Under the pieces are notes generated by a model, which worked only from the letters and a program-made list of their open reading frames with translations, was not told where the DNA came from and searched no databases. Below, one piece after another: positions 1 to 8,518 of a stretch of 64,000 nucleotides of DNA; the stretch's first letter is position 1, and the number at the start of each line of letters is the position of its first letter. A program made the position numbers and the translations under genes. The DNA comes from Halomonas sp. S3-1-1 (GTDB lineage Bacteria > Pseudomonadota > Gammaproteobacteria > Pseudomonadales > Halomonadaceae): positions 186,001-250,000 of the forward strand of contig NZ_JALGBZ010000001.1 in the NCBI RefSeq assembly GCF_023757625.1, given 5' to 3'.

Positions 1-257
1 CCGGCCAGCCCGTAAATCGAGAGCATCAGTATGAGCAGCGGCTTACGCCCGAAGCGGTCGGCCAGATAGCCCATCAGCGGGCTGAACAGCGTGATCATCA
101 GTGCCGGCAGCGTCAAAATCAGCTGGATCAGTACCTGGGGGGCGTCGGCGTAGAAGCGGCCGATGCCGGGTAGCGCCGGTGAGATGATCGCGCCGGACAT
201 CACGGTCATGGTGCTGGCGAACAGTAGTACCGCCTTGGTATGTGTCGCGTGGTGAAT
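1..257 (-). CDS. MFS transporter, N-terminal part (runs off the window)
   Basis: About 85 N-terminal residues are visible on the minus strand. They cover roughly the first two membrane segments and the loop motif GYLADRFGRKPLL, the classic motif between helices 2 and 3 of major facilitator superfamily carriers. The visible part resembles DHA1-type drug or metabolite exporters. No ATG lies at the expected start: reading upstream gives ATT (or ATC just before it) after a GGAGAG ribosome site, with the first ATG about 16 codons in. The start is therefore uncertain. Substrate cannot be told from this fragment. Confidence 0.75.
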   Translation of the reverse strand, partial: MHHATHTKAVLLFASTMTVMSGAIISPALPGIGRFYADAPQVLIQLILTLPALMITLFSPLMGYLADRFGRKPLLILMLSIYGLA

Positions 258-354
258 GATGGCTCTCCGTTTTCGATCGATAGCGATCGACTAGAGTAGC
301 ACATCTGTTAGCAGGCTATTTTTACAGCGTGGCTCTTTTAAAACCTCGCCTCTT

Positions 355-960
355 TCAAAACCCAGCCCCGAGGATCAGTTGGAGGGCGACCGTGATCATC
401 ATCAGCGCCACCCCTACATCGATCAGCCGCCATACGACGGGGCGGGTGAGCCAGGGCGCGAGTTTTGCGCCCGCCAGCGCCAAGGCGGCGAACCAGAGCG
501 TCGAGGCGCACATCGCCCCCAGCGTAAAGGCGCCGGGCACGCTTTGCTGCGCGCCGAGCGAGCCCAGCAGTACGACGGTATCGAGATAGACGTGTGGGTT
601 GAGCAGCGTGATCGCAAGCGTCATCGCCAGCACCTGGGCCCGGGAGCGGCGGGCGCCGCGCTCGAGTCGCAGCGCGTCGTTACCGGCGGCGCGTTTGAGC
701 GCAAGCAGGGCGTAGCCAAGTAAAAACGCCGCCCCGCCCCAGCGCGCGACCGCCAATAGCAGCGGGCTTTGGGACAGCAGCGCGCTCAGGCCGAACACCC
801 CCGCCGCGATCAACAGCGCATCGCACAGAATGCACACCAGCGCCACGCTCAGGTGGTGTTCGCGGCGCAGGCTTTGCGACAGCACGAACGCGTTTTGCGA
901 GCCGATGGCCACGATCAGCCCCAGCCCGATCAATACACCGTTGGCATAGCTCTGCCCCAT
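355..960 (-). CDS. argO: LysE/ArgO family amino-acid exporter
   Basis: 201-residue membrane protein of the LysE/YggA family, which exports basic amino acids (arginine, and lysine in some members) across the inner membrane. The N-terminal stretch GLIVAIGSQNAFVLSQSLRR and the NPHVYLDTVVLLGS motif in the middle are typical, and five to six hydrophobic segments can be read. It is transcribed away from the argP-like gene across a 127-bp gap, the same arrangement as in E. coli, where ArgP activates argO when arginine is abundant. The gene name rests on this family match plus context. Whether it exports arginine, lysine or both is not visible. Confidence 0.9.
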   Translation of the reverse strand: MGQSYANGVLIGLGLIVAIGSQNAFVLSQSLRREHHLSVALVCILCDALLIAAGVFGLSALLSQSPLLLAVARWGGAAFLLGYALLALKRAAGNDALRLERGARRSRAQVLAMTLAITLLNPHVYLDTVVLLGSLGAQQSVPGAFTLGAMCASTLWFAALALAGAKLAPWLTRPVVWRLIDVGVALMMITVALQLILGAGF

Positions 961-1087
961 GATGACTATCCTCGTAAGCTATTGAAGTTACCGCGCCATG
1001 TGCAGGCGAGCGAAAGGTGAAAGCAGTGTGCGGCGACTTCGGGTATAAATAAAACGCATAATAGTAATGACGCATTAGGAGAACTGA

Positions 1088-1984
1088 TTGCTCGACTACA
1101 AGCTGTTAGCCGCGCTCGCCGCGGTGGTGGAGCAGGGCGGCTTCGAGCGCGGCGCCCGGGCACTTGGGTTGACCCAGTCGGCGGTTTCACAGCGCATCAA
1201 GCTGATGGAGGCGCGCCTGGGCCAACCGGTATTGATGCGCGTAACGCCGCCGATGCCGACGGCAACGGGCCGGCGGCTTCTCAACCACATGCAGCAGGTG
1301 CGCCTGCTCGAGCGCGACCTGCAGGCCCGCGTACCCGCCGTTCATGACGGCGCGCCCCAGCGGCTTCGCATCGCGCTCAACGCCGACAGCCTAGCGACCT
1401 GGTGGGCCGAGGCGGCCGGTGACTTCTTCATCCGCCGCGAGGTGCTGATGGAGCTGATCATCGAGGACCAGGACGTGGGCCTCAAGCGCATGCGTGATGG
1501 CGAGGTGGCGGGCTGCGTGTGCGCCGCCGAGCGCCCGGTCGCCGGCGCGAAAAGTATCGCCCTCGGGGCGATGCGCTACTGCGGCGTGGCAGCACCCTCG
1601 TTTATCGAGCGCCACTTCGCCGATGGTTTCGACGGTAAGCGGCTAAGCCAAACCCCGGCCATCGTGTTCGGCACCGACGACCGCCTGCAGCACCGCTTCG
1701 CTCAGCAGTTGGGCGCTCGCGACCCGCTCATCCATCATCTTTGCCCTTCGGCGGAGGGCTTCGTGAAACTGCTCGAAAGCGGGCTTGGTTGGGGGCTCGT
1801 GCCGCGCCTTCAGGTCGAGGCCGCGCTCGAGCAGGGCACGCTTTTGGAGCTTGCCCCCGCGCACCCGGTCGACGTAGCGCTTTACTGGCACTACTGGCGC
1901 CAGGGCGGTGAGCTTCTTGGTGATCTGACACGTCATCTTCGCCAGCGTGCGGGCGGCTGGCTGGTGGCGCCGGCGGGCGCGTGA
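1088..1984 (+). CDS. argP: LysR-family regulator ArgP (IciA)
   Basis: 298 residues. The N-terminal winged HTH (about residues 1-60, with GLTQSAVSQRIKLMEARLGQ) is followed by a LysR effector-binding domain. Near-identical blocks to ArgP of enterobacteria are visible: LNADSLATWW, the AEGFVKLLESGLGWGLVP region, and a C-terminal ALYWHYWRQ. ArgP senses lysine/arginine and controls argO, lysine and glutamate genes. The start is a TTG (LDYKLL...) preceded by TAGGAG at good spacing; no ATG fits. It is divergent from argO, so the 127-bp shared gap should hold the ArgP site. Confidence 0.92.
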   Translation: MLDYKLLAALAAVVEQGGFERGARALGLTQSAVSQRIKLMEARLGQPVLMRVTPPMPTATGRRLLNHMQQVRLLERDLQARVPAVHDGAPQRLRIALNADSLATWWAEAAGDFFIRREVLMELIIEDQDVGLKRMRDGEVAGCVCAAERPVAGAKSIALGAMRYCGVAAPSFIERHFADGFDGKRLSQTPAIVFGTDDRLQHRFAQQLGARDPLIHHLCPSAEGFVKLLESGLGWGLVPRLQVEAALEQGTLLELAPAHPVDVALYWHYWRQGGELLGDLTRHLRQRAGGWLVAPAGA

Positions 1985-2076
1985 CGGGGTTGGTCCAGGC
2001 GTTGACTGGCCGAGCCGGGCCGCGGGTCTTATCATAAGCGTTTGAACGCTGACCGATCCTTTGACTGCGAGTACCC

Positions 2077-3276
2077 ATGACCCCCTCCAAAACGCCCTTT
2101 ATCGTGGTACTGAGCCTGGCCATGACGATCATGCTGGCCCCGTTCTCCATGGATACCTACCTGCCGGCGTTTCCGGCGATCGGCGAGTCGCTCGGCGTAT
2201 CCCAGCAGGCGGTGTCGCTGAGCGTTTCGGTGTACGTGTTCATGATGGCGGTAGGCCAACTGATCGGCGGGGCGCTGTCGGATCGTTTCGGGCGTCAGCG
2301 GGTGCTGATGAGCGGGCTGGCGATCTTTGCCGTGGCGAGCGTGGTCATCGGCACCGCTGAATCGCTCGACGTGCTGCTGGGCGGGCGGGCCGTGCAGGCT
2401 TTTGGTGCCGGCTGGACGCTGGTCTCGGTGCCGGCGCTGGTGCGCGACCGGGTGGCCGGGCGCGACGCCGCCAAGCTTTTCTCGATGATGGGCTTCATCA
2501 TCGTGCTGGCGCCGGGCATCGCGCCGAGCGTGGGCAGCGCGATCCTGGCGCTCGGCTCCTGGCACTACATCTTTTTCGCCTTGGCGCTCTATGCGGTGGC
2601 GCTGGTGCCGCTGTTGATCAAGGTGCTGTTCACCGGCACCGGCAAGGTGTCGCGAATGAAAGGCGCCGAAATGAGCTTGCTGGCGCGCTACAAGCTGGTG
2701 CTGTCGACCAAGCCGGCGCTGCCGTTCATCGCCTGGCAGGCCGGCTCGTTCTCGGTGATGATGATGTTCATCACCTACGCCTCCTACATCTATCAGGGCT
2801 ATTTCGAGCTCGATGCCTCGACGTTCTCGCTGCTGTTCGGTGCCAATATCGTCGCCATGTTCGTGTTCAACGTGCTCAACCGGGTGCTCTTGTCGCGCCT
2901 TCCGTCGCTGCGCATTCTGCAGCTGGCCACCACCTGTCAGGCGGTGGGCATGGTGGCGCTGCTGGTGGTGACGTTTATGGGTGCGCCGATTTACGCCTTC
3001 GTGCCGGCGATGATGCTGACTATCGGCGCCGTGGGCGCGATCTCGCCGAACATTCAGGCCTGCTATCTGGAGTTTTTCCCCACCAGCGGCGGCACCGCCG
3101 CCGCGCTTTTGGGCGCGGCCCAGTTCGGCATCGCCGGTATTTTGAGCGGGCTGTCGACGGTGCTGCCCCACACACTGGGGGCGGTAGTGCTCGCCATGGC
3201 CGGCTGCGGCGCGGTGGCCTACGCGATGCTCGCACGCTCGCTGATCAAGGGGCGCGCGGCGGTCGAAGCGAGGTGA
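2077..3276 (+). CDS. Bcr/CflA-family multidrug efflux MFS transporter
   Basis: 399 residues with about 12 hydrophobic segments. The N-terminal block MDTYLPAFPAIGESLGV followed by a GALSDRFGRQRVLM loop is diagnostic of the Bcr/CflA (bicyclomycin/sulfonamide/chloramphenicol resistance) drug:H+ antiporter family. The protein sits in the inner membrane; members export drugs and in some cases small peptides or cysteine. It is a stand-alone gene about 90 bp after argP, followed by a strong symmetrical terminator. The real substrate is unknown. Confidence 0.88.
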   Translation: MTPSKTPFIVVLSLAMTIMLAPFSMDTYLPAFPAIGESLGVSQQAVSLSVSVYVFMMAVGQLIGGALSDRFGRQRVLMSGLAIFAVASVVIGTAESLDVLLGGRAVQAFGAGWTLVSVPALVRDRVAGRDAAKLFSMMGFIIVLAPGIAPSVGSAILALGSWHYIFFALALYAVALVPLLIKVLFTGTGKVSRMKGAEMSLLARYKLVLSTKPALPFIAWQAGSFSVMMMFITYASYIYQGYFELDASTFSLLFGANIVAMFVFNVLNRVLLSRLPSLRILQLATTCQAVGMVALLVVTFMGAPIYAFVPAMMLTIGAVGAISPNIQACYLEFFPTSGGTAAALLGAAQFGIAGILSGLSTVLPHTLGAVVLAMAGCGAVAYAMLARSLIKGRAAVEAR

Positions 3277-3302
3277 GGGAGCGGCACGATTAACGCAATA
3301 AA

Positions 3303-3332
3303 AAAGCGCCGTGGCGATCGCCACGGCGCTTT
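3303..3332. terminator. Bidirectional rho-independent terminator
   Basis: A perfect 30-bp palindrome (AAAGCGCCGTGGCGA and its complement) followed by a T-rich run on the plus strand and preceded by an A-run, so T-rich on the minus strand too. It separates the convergent efflux gene and madM and should stop transcription from both sides. Confidence 0.88.
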
Positions 3333-3356
3333 GTTTTGCAGCCGTTACCGGCTGGA

Positions 3357-4118
3357 TCAGAACAGCGCGCGTACGCAGAAGTACAAAAGCGACGGGGCGA
3401 GCAGGGCGCCAAGGCCGGTGTAGAAGGTCGCGGTCATCGCCCCATAAGGCACCAGTTTCGGGTCGGTGGCGGCCAGGCCCGCGGCCACGCCGCTGGTGGT
3501 GCCCATCAGCCCGCCGAAAATCATCGCCGAGCGCGGGTTATCAAGGCCGATATGGCGCGCGGCGATCGGCGTGAGCACCATCACCAGAATCGACTTGAAC
3601 AGGCCCGCGGCGATGGAGAGCGCGATGACTTCCGACGAAGCGCCAATGGAAGCTCCGGCGATCGGGCCGACGATGTAGGTCACCGTGCCGGCGCCGATGG
3701 TGGTCAGGTTGGCCGGGTCGCGGTAGCCAAAGGCGTAGGCGATGGCCACCCCGGCGATGAACGACACGATCACGCCGAGAAAGAGCGCCAGAATGCCGCT
3801 GATGCCGGCCTGGCGAATCTCCTGAAAGCGCACGCCGTAAGCGGTGGCGATGATCGCCAGATCGCGCAGCATGCCGCCGCCCATCAGGCCAAGACCGGCG
3901 AACAGGCTGATATCCGCTAGGCCCTTGCTGCCGCCGGTGTAAATGCCGCCGACGTAGGCGAGTGCCAGGCCCACCATGATCGCGATGGCGGAGCCGTGAA
4001 CCCGGCCTTTGGTCAGCTTGTCGCTAACCAGGTACGACACGTACATGGCCGCGCCTACCAGGGCAAAGGCGGCGATCAGGTGCTGCTTTTCGAGCTGCGT
4101 GAGTAGTGAATCGAGCAT
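3357..4118 (-). CDS. madM: Malonate:Na+ symporter subunit MadM
   Basis: 253-residue polytopic protein matching MadM, the larger subunit of the two-component MadLM malonate/sodium symporter known from Malonomonas rubra. Glycine-rich membrane segments with repeated motifs such as TVTYIVGPIAGASIGASSEV and GGLMGTTSGVAAGLAATDP are visible. It lies 12 bp after madL in the same orientation and is last in the malonate operon. With MadL it should bring malonate into the cell for activation by the malonyl-CoA synthetase encoded upstream. Confidence 0.9.
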   Translation of the reverse strand: MLDSLLTQLEKQHLIAAFALVGAAMYVSYLVSDKLTKGRVHGSAIAIMVGLALAYVGGIYTGGSKGLADISLFAGLGLMGGGMLRDLAIIATAYGVRFQEIRQAGISGILALFLGVIVSFIAGVAIAYAFGYRDPANLTTIGAGTVTYIVGPIAGASIGASSEVIALSIAAGLFKSILVMVLTPIAARHIGLDNPRSAMIFGGLMGTTSGVAAGLAATDPKLVPYGAMTATFYTGLGALLAPSLLYFCVRALF

Positions 4119-4130
4119 GAGGGCAACTCC

Positions 4131-4595
4131 TTAGCGGGCGTGGTGGGAGCGCGAGGTGGTTTTCGAGCGCGTGTCGTCAGTGGCGCGCGAGGCGACCTGA
4201 TTGACCGGCGTCTCGTCGACCGGGGCCTCGGGGCTCGGTTTTGGCTGGCCCAGACGCGTCAGCGCCGGGACCAGCGCAAAGCTTGCGCCTACCGCCACAA
4301 GGGCTGCCAGCAGGGCGATCAGGCCGCCATCGATGGCCGCGGCCACGTTTTGGCTAGCCGCCATCGCGACCACGATGGGGATGTACATCCCGTTCCAGAA
4401 GGTGATGCCGCTTTCGGTGCTGGGAGGCATCTTCTTCTTGTCGATCAGATAGCCGCCCAGAAAGATCAGCAGCAGCATGGCGATACCCACGCCGCCCACG
4501 TTGGATTCCACGCCGAGCAGCATGCCCAGCACGTCACCCGCCCACAGGCCGAACAGCATGCAGCCGGCCAGTAGCGCGACTCCGTAAATGACCAT
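4131..4595 (-). CDS. madL: Malonate:Na+ symporter subunit MadL
   Basis: 154 residues with four hydrophobic segments, including MVIYGVALLAGCMLFG at the N-terminus and ESNVGGVGIAMLLLIFLGGY. This is the small MadL subunit. The last ~35 residues after the fourth segment (TRLGQPKPSPEAPVDE onward) are polar and low-complexity and look like a cytoplasmic or periplasmic tail longer than the core family. The ATG follows AAGGACA at good spacing. It lies 94 bp downstream of matB; that gap holds a GC-rich hairpin. Confidence 0.9.
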   Translation of the reverse strand: MVIYGVALLAGCMLFGLWAGDVLGMLLGVESNVGGVGIAMLLLIFLGGYLIDKKKMPPSTESGITFWNGMYIPIVVAMAASQNVAAAIDGGLIALLAALVAVGASFALVPALTRLGQPKPSPEAPVDETPVNQVASRATDDTRSKTTSRSHHAR

Positions 4596-4628
4596 GGCGA
4601 TGTCCTTTTAATTGTCGTTGTTGTTTGA

Positions 4629-4658
4629 GGGGCGCGTTGAGTAGGTGGTGGGCGCCCC
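4629..4658 (-). promoter_or_regulatory. Hairpin between matB and madL
   Basis: Seven-bp arms GGGGCGC / GCGCCCC around a 16-nt loop in the 94-bp gap between the synthetase and transporter genes. There is no T-run, so it is not an obvious full terminator. It may act as an mRNA-stability or partial-attenuation element that sets enzyme-to-transporter ratio. That role is inference. Confidence 0.4.
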
Positions 4659-4689
4659 GTCGATGGATTTAGTCAGGGAATGAATGGAA

Positions 4690-6231
4690 TCAGGCGCTGG
4701 TGGCGGTGCGTCCGGCGCTGAAGGTGTTGGCGTGGGCGTCGCGCAGCTGGTTTTTCTGCACCTTGCCCATTACGTTGCGCGGGAGTGCCTCCGCGAAAAA
4801 TACCCGCTTGGGCTGCTTGTAGCGGGCGAGCTCGCCCTTGAGCGCCTCGAGCACCTGCTCCTCGCTCACCGCACCGGGTGCTTTCGGTACCACCACGGCC
4901 ACCACGCCTTCGCCTAGATCCGCATGGTGCACGCCGATCACGGCGGACTCCTCGACGCCTTCCATATCGTCGATGATCTGTTCTATCTCCTTGGGGTAGA
5001 CGTTGTAGCCGCCGGAGATCACCAGATCCTTGTCGCGGCCGACGATATTGAGATAGCCCTTGTCGTCGATCAGGCCCAGATCGCCGGTGATGAAGTAGCC
5101 GTCTTCACGAAACTCTGCCTTGGTCTTCTCCGGCATGCGCCAGTAGCCCTGGAACACGTTGGGCCCGGTCAGTTCGACCAGACCGGTCTCGCCCTGGGCC
5201 AGCTCGGCGCCGGTTTCGCGGTCGGTGATGCGCACGGTGACGCCGGGCAGCGGCATACCCACCGTACCCGGACGGCGCTCGCCGTCGTACGGGTTGGAGG
5301 TGTTCATGTTGGTTTCGGTCATGCCGTAGCGCTCGAGAATGGCGTGGCCGGTGCGCGCGCTGAAATCCTCATGGGTTTCGGCCAAAAGCGGCGCCGAGCC
5401 CGAGATGAACAGGCGCATGTTGGCGACCACGTCGCGATTCAAACGCGGGCTCGCCAGTAGGCGCGTGTAGAAGGTCGGCACGCCCATCAGGACCGTCGAG
5501 TCCGGCATCAAATCGAGCAGTTCGTCGACATCGAGCTTGGGCAAAAATGTCATCGAGGCGCCGTTGATCAGCGTCACGTTGCAGGCCACGAACAGCCCGT
5601 GGGTGTGAAAGATCGGCAGCGCGTGGATCAGGTGATCGTTTTCGCTGTAGTGCCAGGCCTTCGTCAGCGCCTGGCTGTTGGAGGCCAGGTTCTGGTGGCT
5701 CAGCATCGCGCCCTTGGAGCGCCCGGTGGTGCCGGAGGTGTAGAGAATCGCCGCCAGATCATCGGCGCCGACTTCGCTGACCGTGGTGGTTTCTCCCGCA
5801 TTGGCGGCCTGGTCCATCAGCGTGCCATCGGCTTTGGTACCCAAGCTCTCGACGCGGCCCACGCCGGCTTTTTCGGCGATCTCGCGGGCGTTTTCCAGCA
5901 CCTCGGGGCGGCAGACGAACAGGCGCGGCTCGGCGTCACCCAAAAAGTAGTCGATCTCGCTGTCGGTGTAGGCCACGTTGAGCGGCAGATAGACCGCGCC
6001 GACCTGCAGGCAGGCGAGATAGAGCATGACGATTTCCGGGCTCTTGTCGACCTGAACGGCGACCCGGTCGCCGGGCTCGACGCCGAGCTCCAGCAGCACG
6101 CTCGCCAAGCGCCGGCTCAGGCTCAGAACGTCCTTGTAGTGGTAGCGCTGGCCGTCGAGCGTGTCCATCAGCACCTTGTCCGGGGCGCGCTCGAAGTGCG
6201 GGTAAAAGTGCAGATAAAGATTGTGATTCAT
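4690..6231 (-). CDS. matB: Malonyl-CoA synthetase (malonate-CoA ligase)
   Basis: 513 residues, an AMP-forming acyl-CoA synthetase. It joins malonate to CoA with ATP via a malonyl-adenylate. The P-loop YTSGTTGRSKGAMLS is at about residues 164-178, the GYFITGDLG and YLNIVGRDKDLVISGGYNVY motifs lie near residue 400, and the catalytic lysine motif RNVMGKVQKNQLR is near the C-terminus. The ATG is preceded by GGAG at six bases; the open frame extends far upstream but that part is a shadow of the decarboxylase gene. Placement between malonyl-CoA decarboxylase and MadLM fixes malonate as the likely substrate. Confidence 0.93.
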   Translation of the reverse strand: MNHNLYLHFYPHFERAPDKVLMDTLDGQRYHYKDVLSLSRRLASVLLELGVEPGDRVAVQVDKSPEIVMLYLACLQVGAVYLPLNVAYTDSEIDYFLGDAEPRLFVCRPEVLENAREIAEKAGVGRVESLGTKADGTLMDQAANAGETTTVSEVGADDLAAILYTSGTTGRSKGAMLSHQNLASNSQALTKAWHYSENDHLIHALPIFHTHGLFVACNVTLINGASMTFLPKLDVDELLDLMPDSTVLMGVPTFYTRLLASPRLNRDVVANMRLFISGSAPLLAETHEDFSARTGHAILERYGMTETNMNTSNPYDGERRPGTVGMPLPGVTVRITDRETGAELAQGETGLVELTGPNVFQGYWRMPEKTKAEFREDGYFITGDLGLIDDKGYLNIVGRDKDLVISGGYNVYPKEIEQIIDDMEGVEESAVIGVHHADLGEGVVAVVVPKAPGAVSEEQVLEALKGELARYKQPKRVFFAEALPRNVMGKVQKNQLRDAHANTFSAGRTATSA

Positions 6232-6272
6232 AAAGGACTCCATGTTTTTGTCGTCAGCCGTGATCGGGGGCG

Positions 6273-7628
6273 TTACGCCTTGGCCGGTGTTTTCGTCTCG
6301 AAATACTGGCTCGCCTGATTGGCCTGACGGCGAATGTCGCTGGCGCACACCACCGTGTGGTTGACGCTGTACGCCTCGTGGTTCTGTTCGATACGGTTGA
6401 GTTGGTAGAGATAGTTCACCATTAAACCGTGGGCCTGCTTGAGGCCTTTTGATGACGTATCCGCCCGCCAGTTCAGCCGATGCAGGCTTGCGCCATTGCC
6501 CAGGTGAAAGCGCGCCACCGGGTTCAGGGGCTGGCCGCTTTTGTGCTTCACGTCGACCAGGTAGTGCGAGGCCAGACGCATGAACTCCTTGTGGGCGGCG
6601 GAGGAGAGCTCCTCGCTTTCGTGGGTGTCGAGGTAGGCGGTGAGCTCCTCGGACAGCGCCGCTTCCTTGCGCGCCTCGTCGAGCCAGTCGGCGAAACCCG
6701 GCACCGGCGAGAGGGTGACGAAGTTCTTGATCTGCGGAAGCTCGCGGCTCAGCTCCTGAACCACCTGCTTGATCAGGAAGTTGCCGAAGGACACGCCCTT
6801 GAGGCCGGCCTGGCAGTTGCTGATGCTGTAGAACACCGCGGTGTCGGCGTCTTCCAGCGGTAGCTCCTCGCCGTGCTCGAGAATGCGCTGGACGTTGCCG
6901 GGAATGCCGTCGCAAAGTGCCACTTCCACGAAGATCAGCGGCTCGTCGCCGGTGGCCGGGTGGAAAAAGGCGTAGCAGCGGCGATCGTCCGGGTCGAGCC
7001 GGCGGCGCAGGTCGTGCCAATCGCCGATTTCGTGCACCGCTTCGTAGCGGATGATCTTCTCCAGCACCGCCGCCGGGGTATTCCAGTCGATGCTTTCGAG
7101 CATCAAAAAGCCGCGGTTGAACCAGGAGTTGAACAGGTGCGCGAAGTCGCTATCGAGTGCCGAGAGTTCCGGCGATTGGCGCAGGAACTTGAGCAGATCC
7201 GCGCGCATGTTGACCAGATCGAACGTGCCACCGGGGCACAGATTCAAGCGGCGCAACAGCGTTTGGCGGCGGGGTTCGCAGGCGTTGAACAGCTTCTCGA
7301 GCGAGGCGTTATCTTCGCGCTCGCGGTACACCGCGTAAGCCGTATGAATATCGGCGGGCTCGGCGGCGTAGTCGTCGGCCAGAAGCTGGAAAAATGCCAG
7401 CTTCTCCTCGTCGTCGAGCGCGCGATAGTGGGCCAGCGCCTGCTGGGCCATCAGAATTTGCGAGGCTTCACCGGTGCGACCCATTAGGCCCTTGCAGGCC
7501 GCTTTCAGGGCAGTAAAGTGATTTTCACTGTCCTTGTCGGTGCCCAGAGCGCTACTGAGCTGCCGGGTACGCGAGCTGATATTGGTGAGCAGCCCCTGAA
7601 GAAACGTCATATTCATGTTCATGCGCAT
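6273..7628 (-). CDS. matA: Malonyl-CoA decarboxylase
   Basis: 451 residues, single-chain malonyl-CoA decarboxylase (MCD/MatA family): malonyl-CoA to acetyl-CoA and CO2. The conserved block FYSISNCQAGLKGVSFGNFL (the family's catalytic-serine region), the ARFHLGNGASLHRLNWRAD region with the conserved histidine, and the terminal HGLMVNYLYQL can be read. It is first in the leftward malonate operon, 41 bp before matB. Several close ATGs (MRMNMNM) make the exact start uncertain by a few residues; the first follows AAAGG. Confidence 0.92.
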   Translation of the reverse strand: MRMNMNMTFLQGLLTNISSRTRQLSSALGTDKDSENHFTALKAACKGLMGRTGEASQILMAQQALAHYRALDDEEKLAFFQLLADDYAAEPADIHTAYAVYREREDNASLEKLFNACEPRRQTLLRRLNLCPGGTFDLVNMRADLLKFLRQSPELSALDSDFAHLFNSWFNRGFLMLESIDWNTPAAVLEKIIRYEAVHEIGDWHDLRRRLDPDDRRCYAFFHPATGDEPLIFVEVALCDGIPGNVQRILEHGEELPLEDADTAVFYSISNCQAGLKGVSFGNFLIKQVVQELSRELPQIKNFVTLSPVPGFADWLDEARKEAALSEELTAYLDTHESEELSSAAHKEFMRLASHYLVDVKHKSGQPLNPVARFHLGNGASLHRLNWRADTSSKGLKQAHGLMVNYLYQLNRIEQNHEAYSVNHTVVCASDIRRQANQASQYFETKTPAKA

Positions 7629-7724
7629 CAGCCTTTGAGTTTGTCGGGTGGGCAGTCTGCCGGTGACGATGCCAACGCTTTATCATTGTCTCTTAGCGTG
7701 GTAAGTATTAAACAGCGCGTCATG

Positions 7725-7737
7725 TTGTATATAACAA
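7725..7737. promoter_or_regulatory. Candidate operator of the GntR-type malonate regulator
   Basis: TTGTATATAACAA, an AT-rich inverted repeat (TTGT/ACAA outer arms) in the 154-bp gap between the decarboxylase and the divergent GntR gene. FadR-subfamily regulators commonly bind short TTGT..ACAA-like palindromes, so this is the best visible operator. Assignment is inferred from position and shape. Confidence 0.5.
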
Positions 7738-7782
7738 ATATAGGTAAAGAATTTATGAGTCAAGGAAGCGGGGGGTAGACTT

Positions 7783-8445
7783 ATGGCGAAGGTATCCCAG
7801 GCGCAGCGGCTGCGTGATCTTCTCGAGGACGCGATCATCGCCGGGCGATTTACTCCGGGTGAGCGGCTCGACCCGGACGCGTTGGCGCTGGAGTACGCGT
7901 GTTCGCGCACGCCAATCCGCGAGGCGATCCAGCAGCTTGCGATGTCCGGCATGGTGCAGGTAGTGCCCAAGCGCGGCACCTTCGTGACGCGGTTGGGCAT
8001 TTCCGATCTGGTCGAGCGCTTCGAGGTGATGGCGGAGCTGGAGGGGCTTTGCGGGCGCCTGGCCGCCCGGCGCATTAACGACGACGAACGCGCCGCGCTG
8101 ATTGATGCGCTAAAGGCGTGCCGTGCCCGCGCCGAGGAGCACGATGCCAACGGCTACTACTACGACAACAGCGTCTTTCACCACTGCATTTACGCGGCGA
8201 GCCATAACCACTTCCTCGCCCAGGAAGCCGCTCGCCTGCACGCGCTGCTGCAGCCCTACCGGCGGCTGCAGCTTCAGGTGCGAATGCGCGTCGAAAGCTC
8301 GCTGGCCGAGCACGAAGCGATCGTTGCCGCCATCGAGGCCGGGGATGGCCCCCGCGCCGAGCAGCTTCTGCGCGAGCACGTCATGGTGCAGGGCGAGCGC
8401 TTCAACGACCTGGTGGCGTCGATGCACGCGCTGGAAGGTGGTTGA
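7783..8445 (+). CDS. GntR/FadR-family regulator of malonate genes (MatR-like)
   Basis: 220 residues. An N-terminal winged HTH (about 5-70, with ACSRTPIREAIQQL and VVPKRGTFV) is followed by an FCD ligand domain whose metal-site residues are recognisable (DNSVFHHCIYAAS, EHEAIVAAIEAGD, LREHVMVQG). It is divergent from the malonate operon, the position held by MatR in Rhizobium. It probably represses the operon and is released by malonate or malonyl-CoA; this role is inferred from context. Confidence 0.85.
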   Translation: MAKVSQAQRLRDLLEDAIIAGRFTPGERLDPDALALEYACSRTPIREAIQQLAMSGMVQVVPKRGTFVTRLGISDLVERFEVMAELEGLCGRLAARRINDDERAALIDALKACRARAEEHDANGYYYDNSVFHHCIYAASHNHFLAQEAARLHALLQPYRRLQLQVRMRVESSLAEHEAIVAAIEAGDGPRAEQLLREHVMVQGERFNDLVASMHALEGG

Positions 8446-8467
8446 TCGCCAAACGCCGCCCATCAAA

Positions 8468-8500
8468 AAGGGCCACCCGCCTTGATGCCGGGTGGCCCTT
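8468..8500. terminator. Terminator between convergent GntR and EEP genes
   Basis: Perfect 12-bp stem AAGGGCCACCCG / CGGGTGGCCCTT with a 9-nt loop, between two convergent genes. The plus-strand side has no strong T-run after it, so efficiency is uncertain. Confidence 0.7.
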
Positions 8501-8518
8501 GTCGGTGAGCGCTGCTTC

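Noticed and set aside
2032..3324. Long minus-strand open frame over the Bcr/CflA gene, rich in His, Arg and Gln
   Set aside because: Its composition is that of a GC-rich antisense shadow, and the plus strand holds a clear 12-helix transporter.
6232..7020. N-terminal extension of the malonyl-CoA synthetase frame
   Set aside because: It is a Pro/Arg-rich shadow of the malonyl-CoA decarboxylase gene in another frame; the family start with ribosome site is at 6231.
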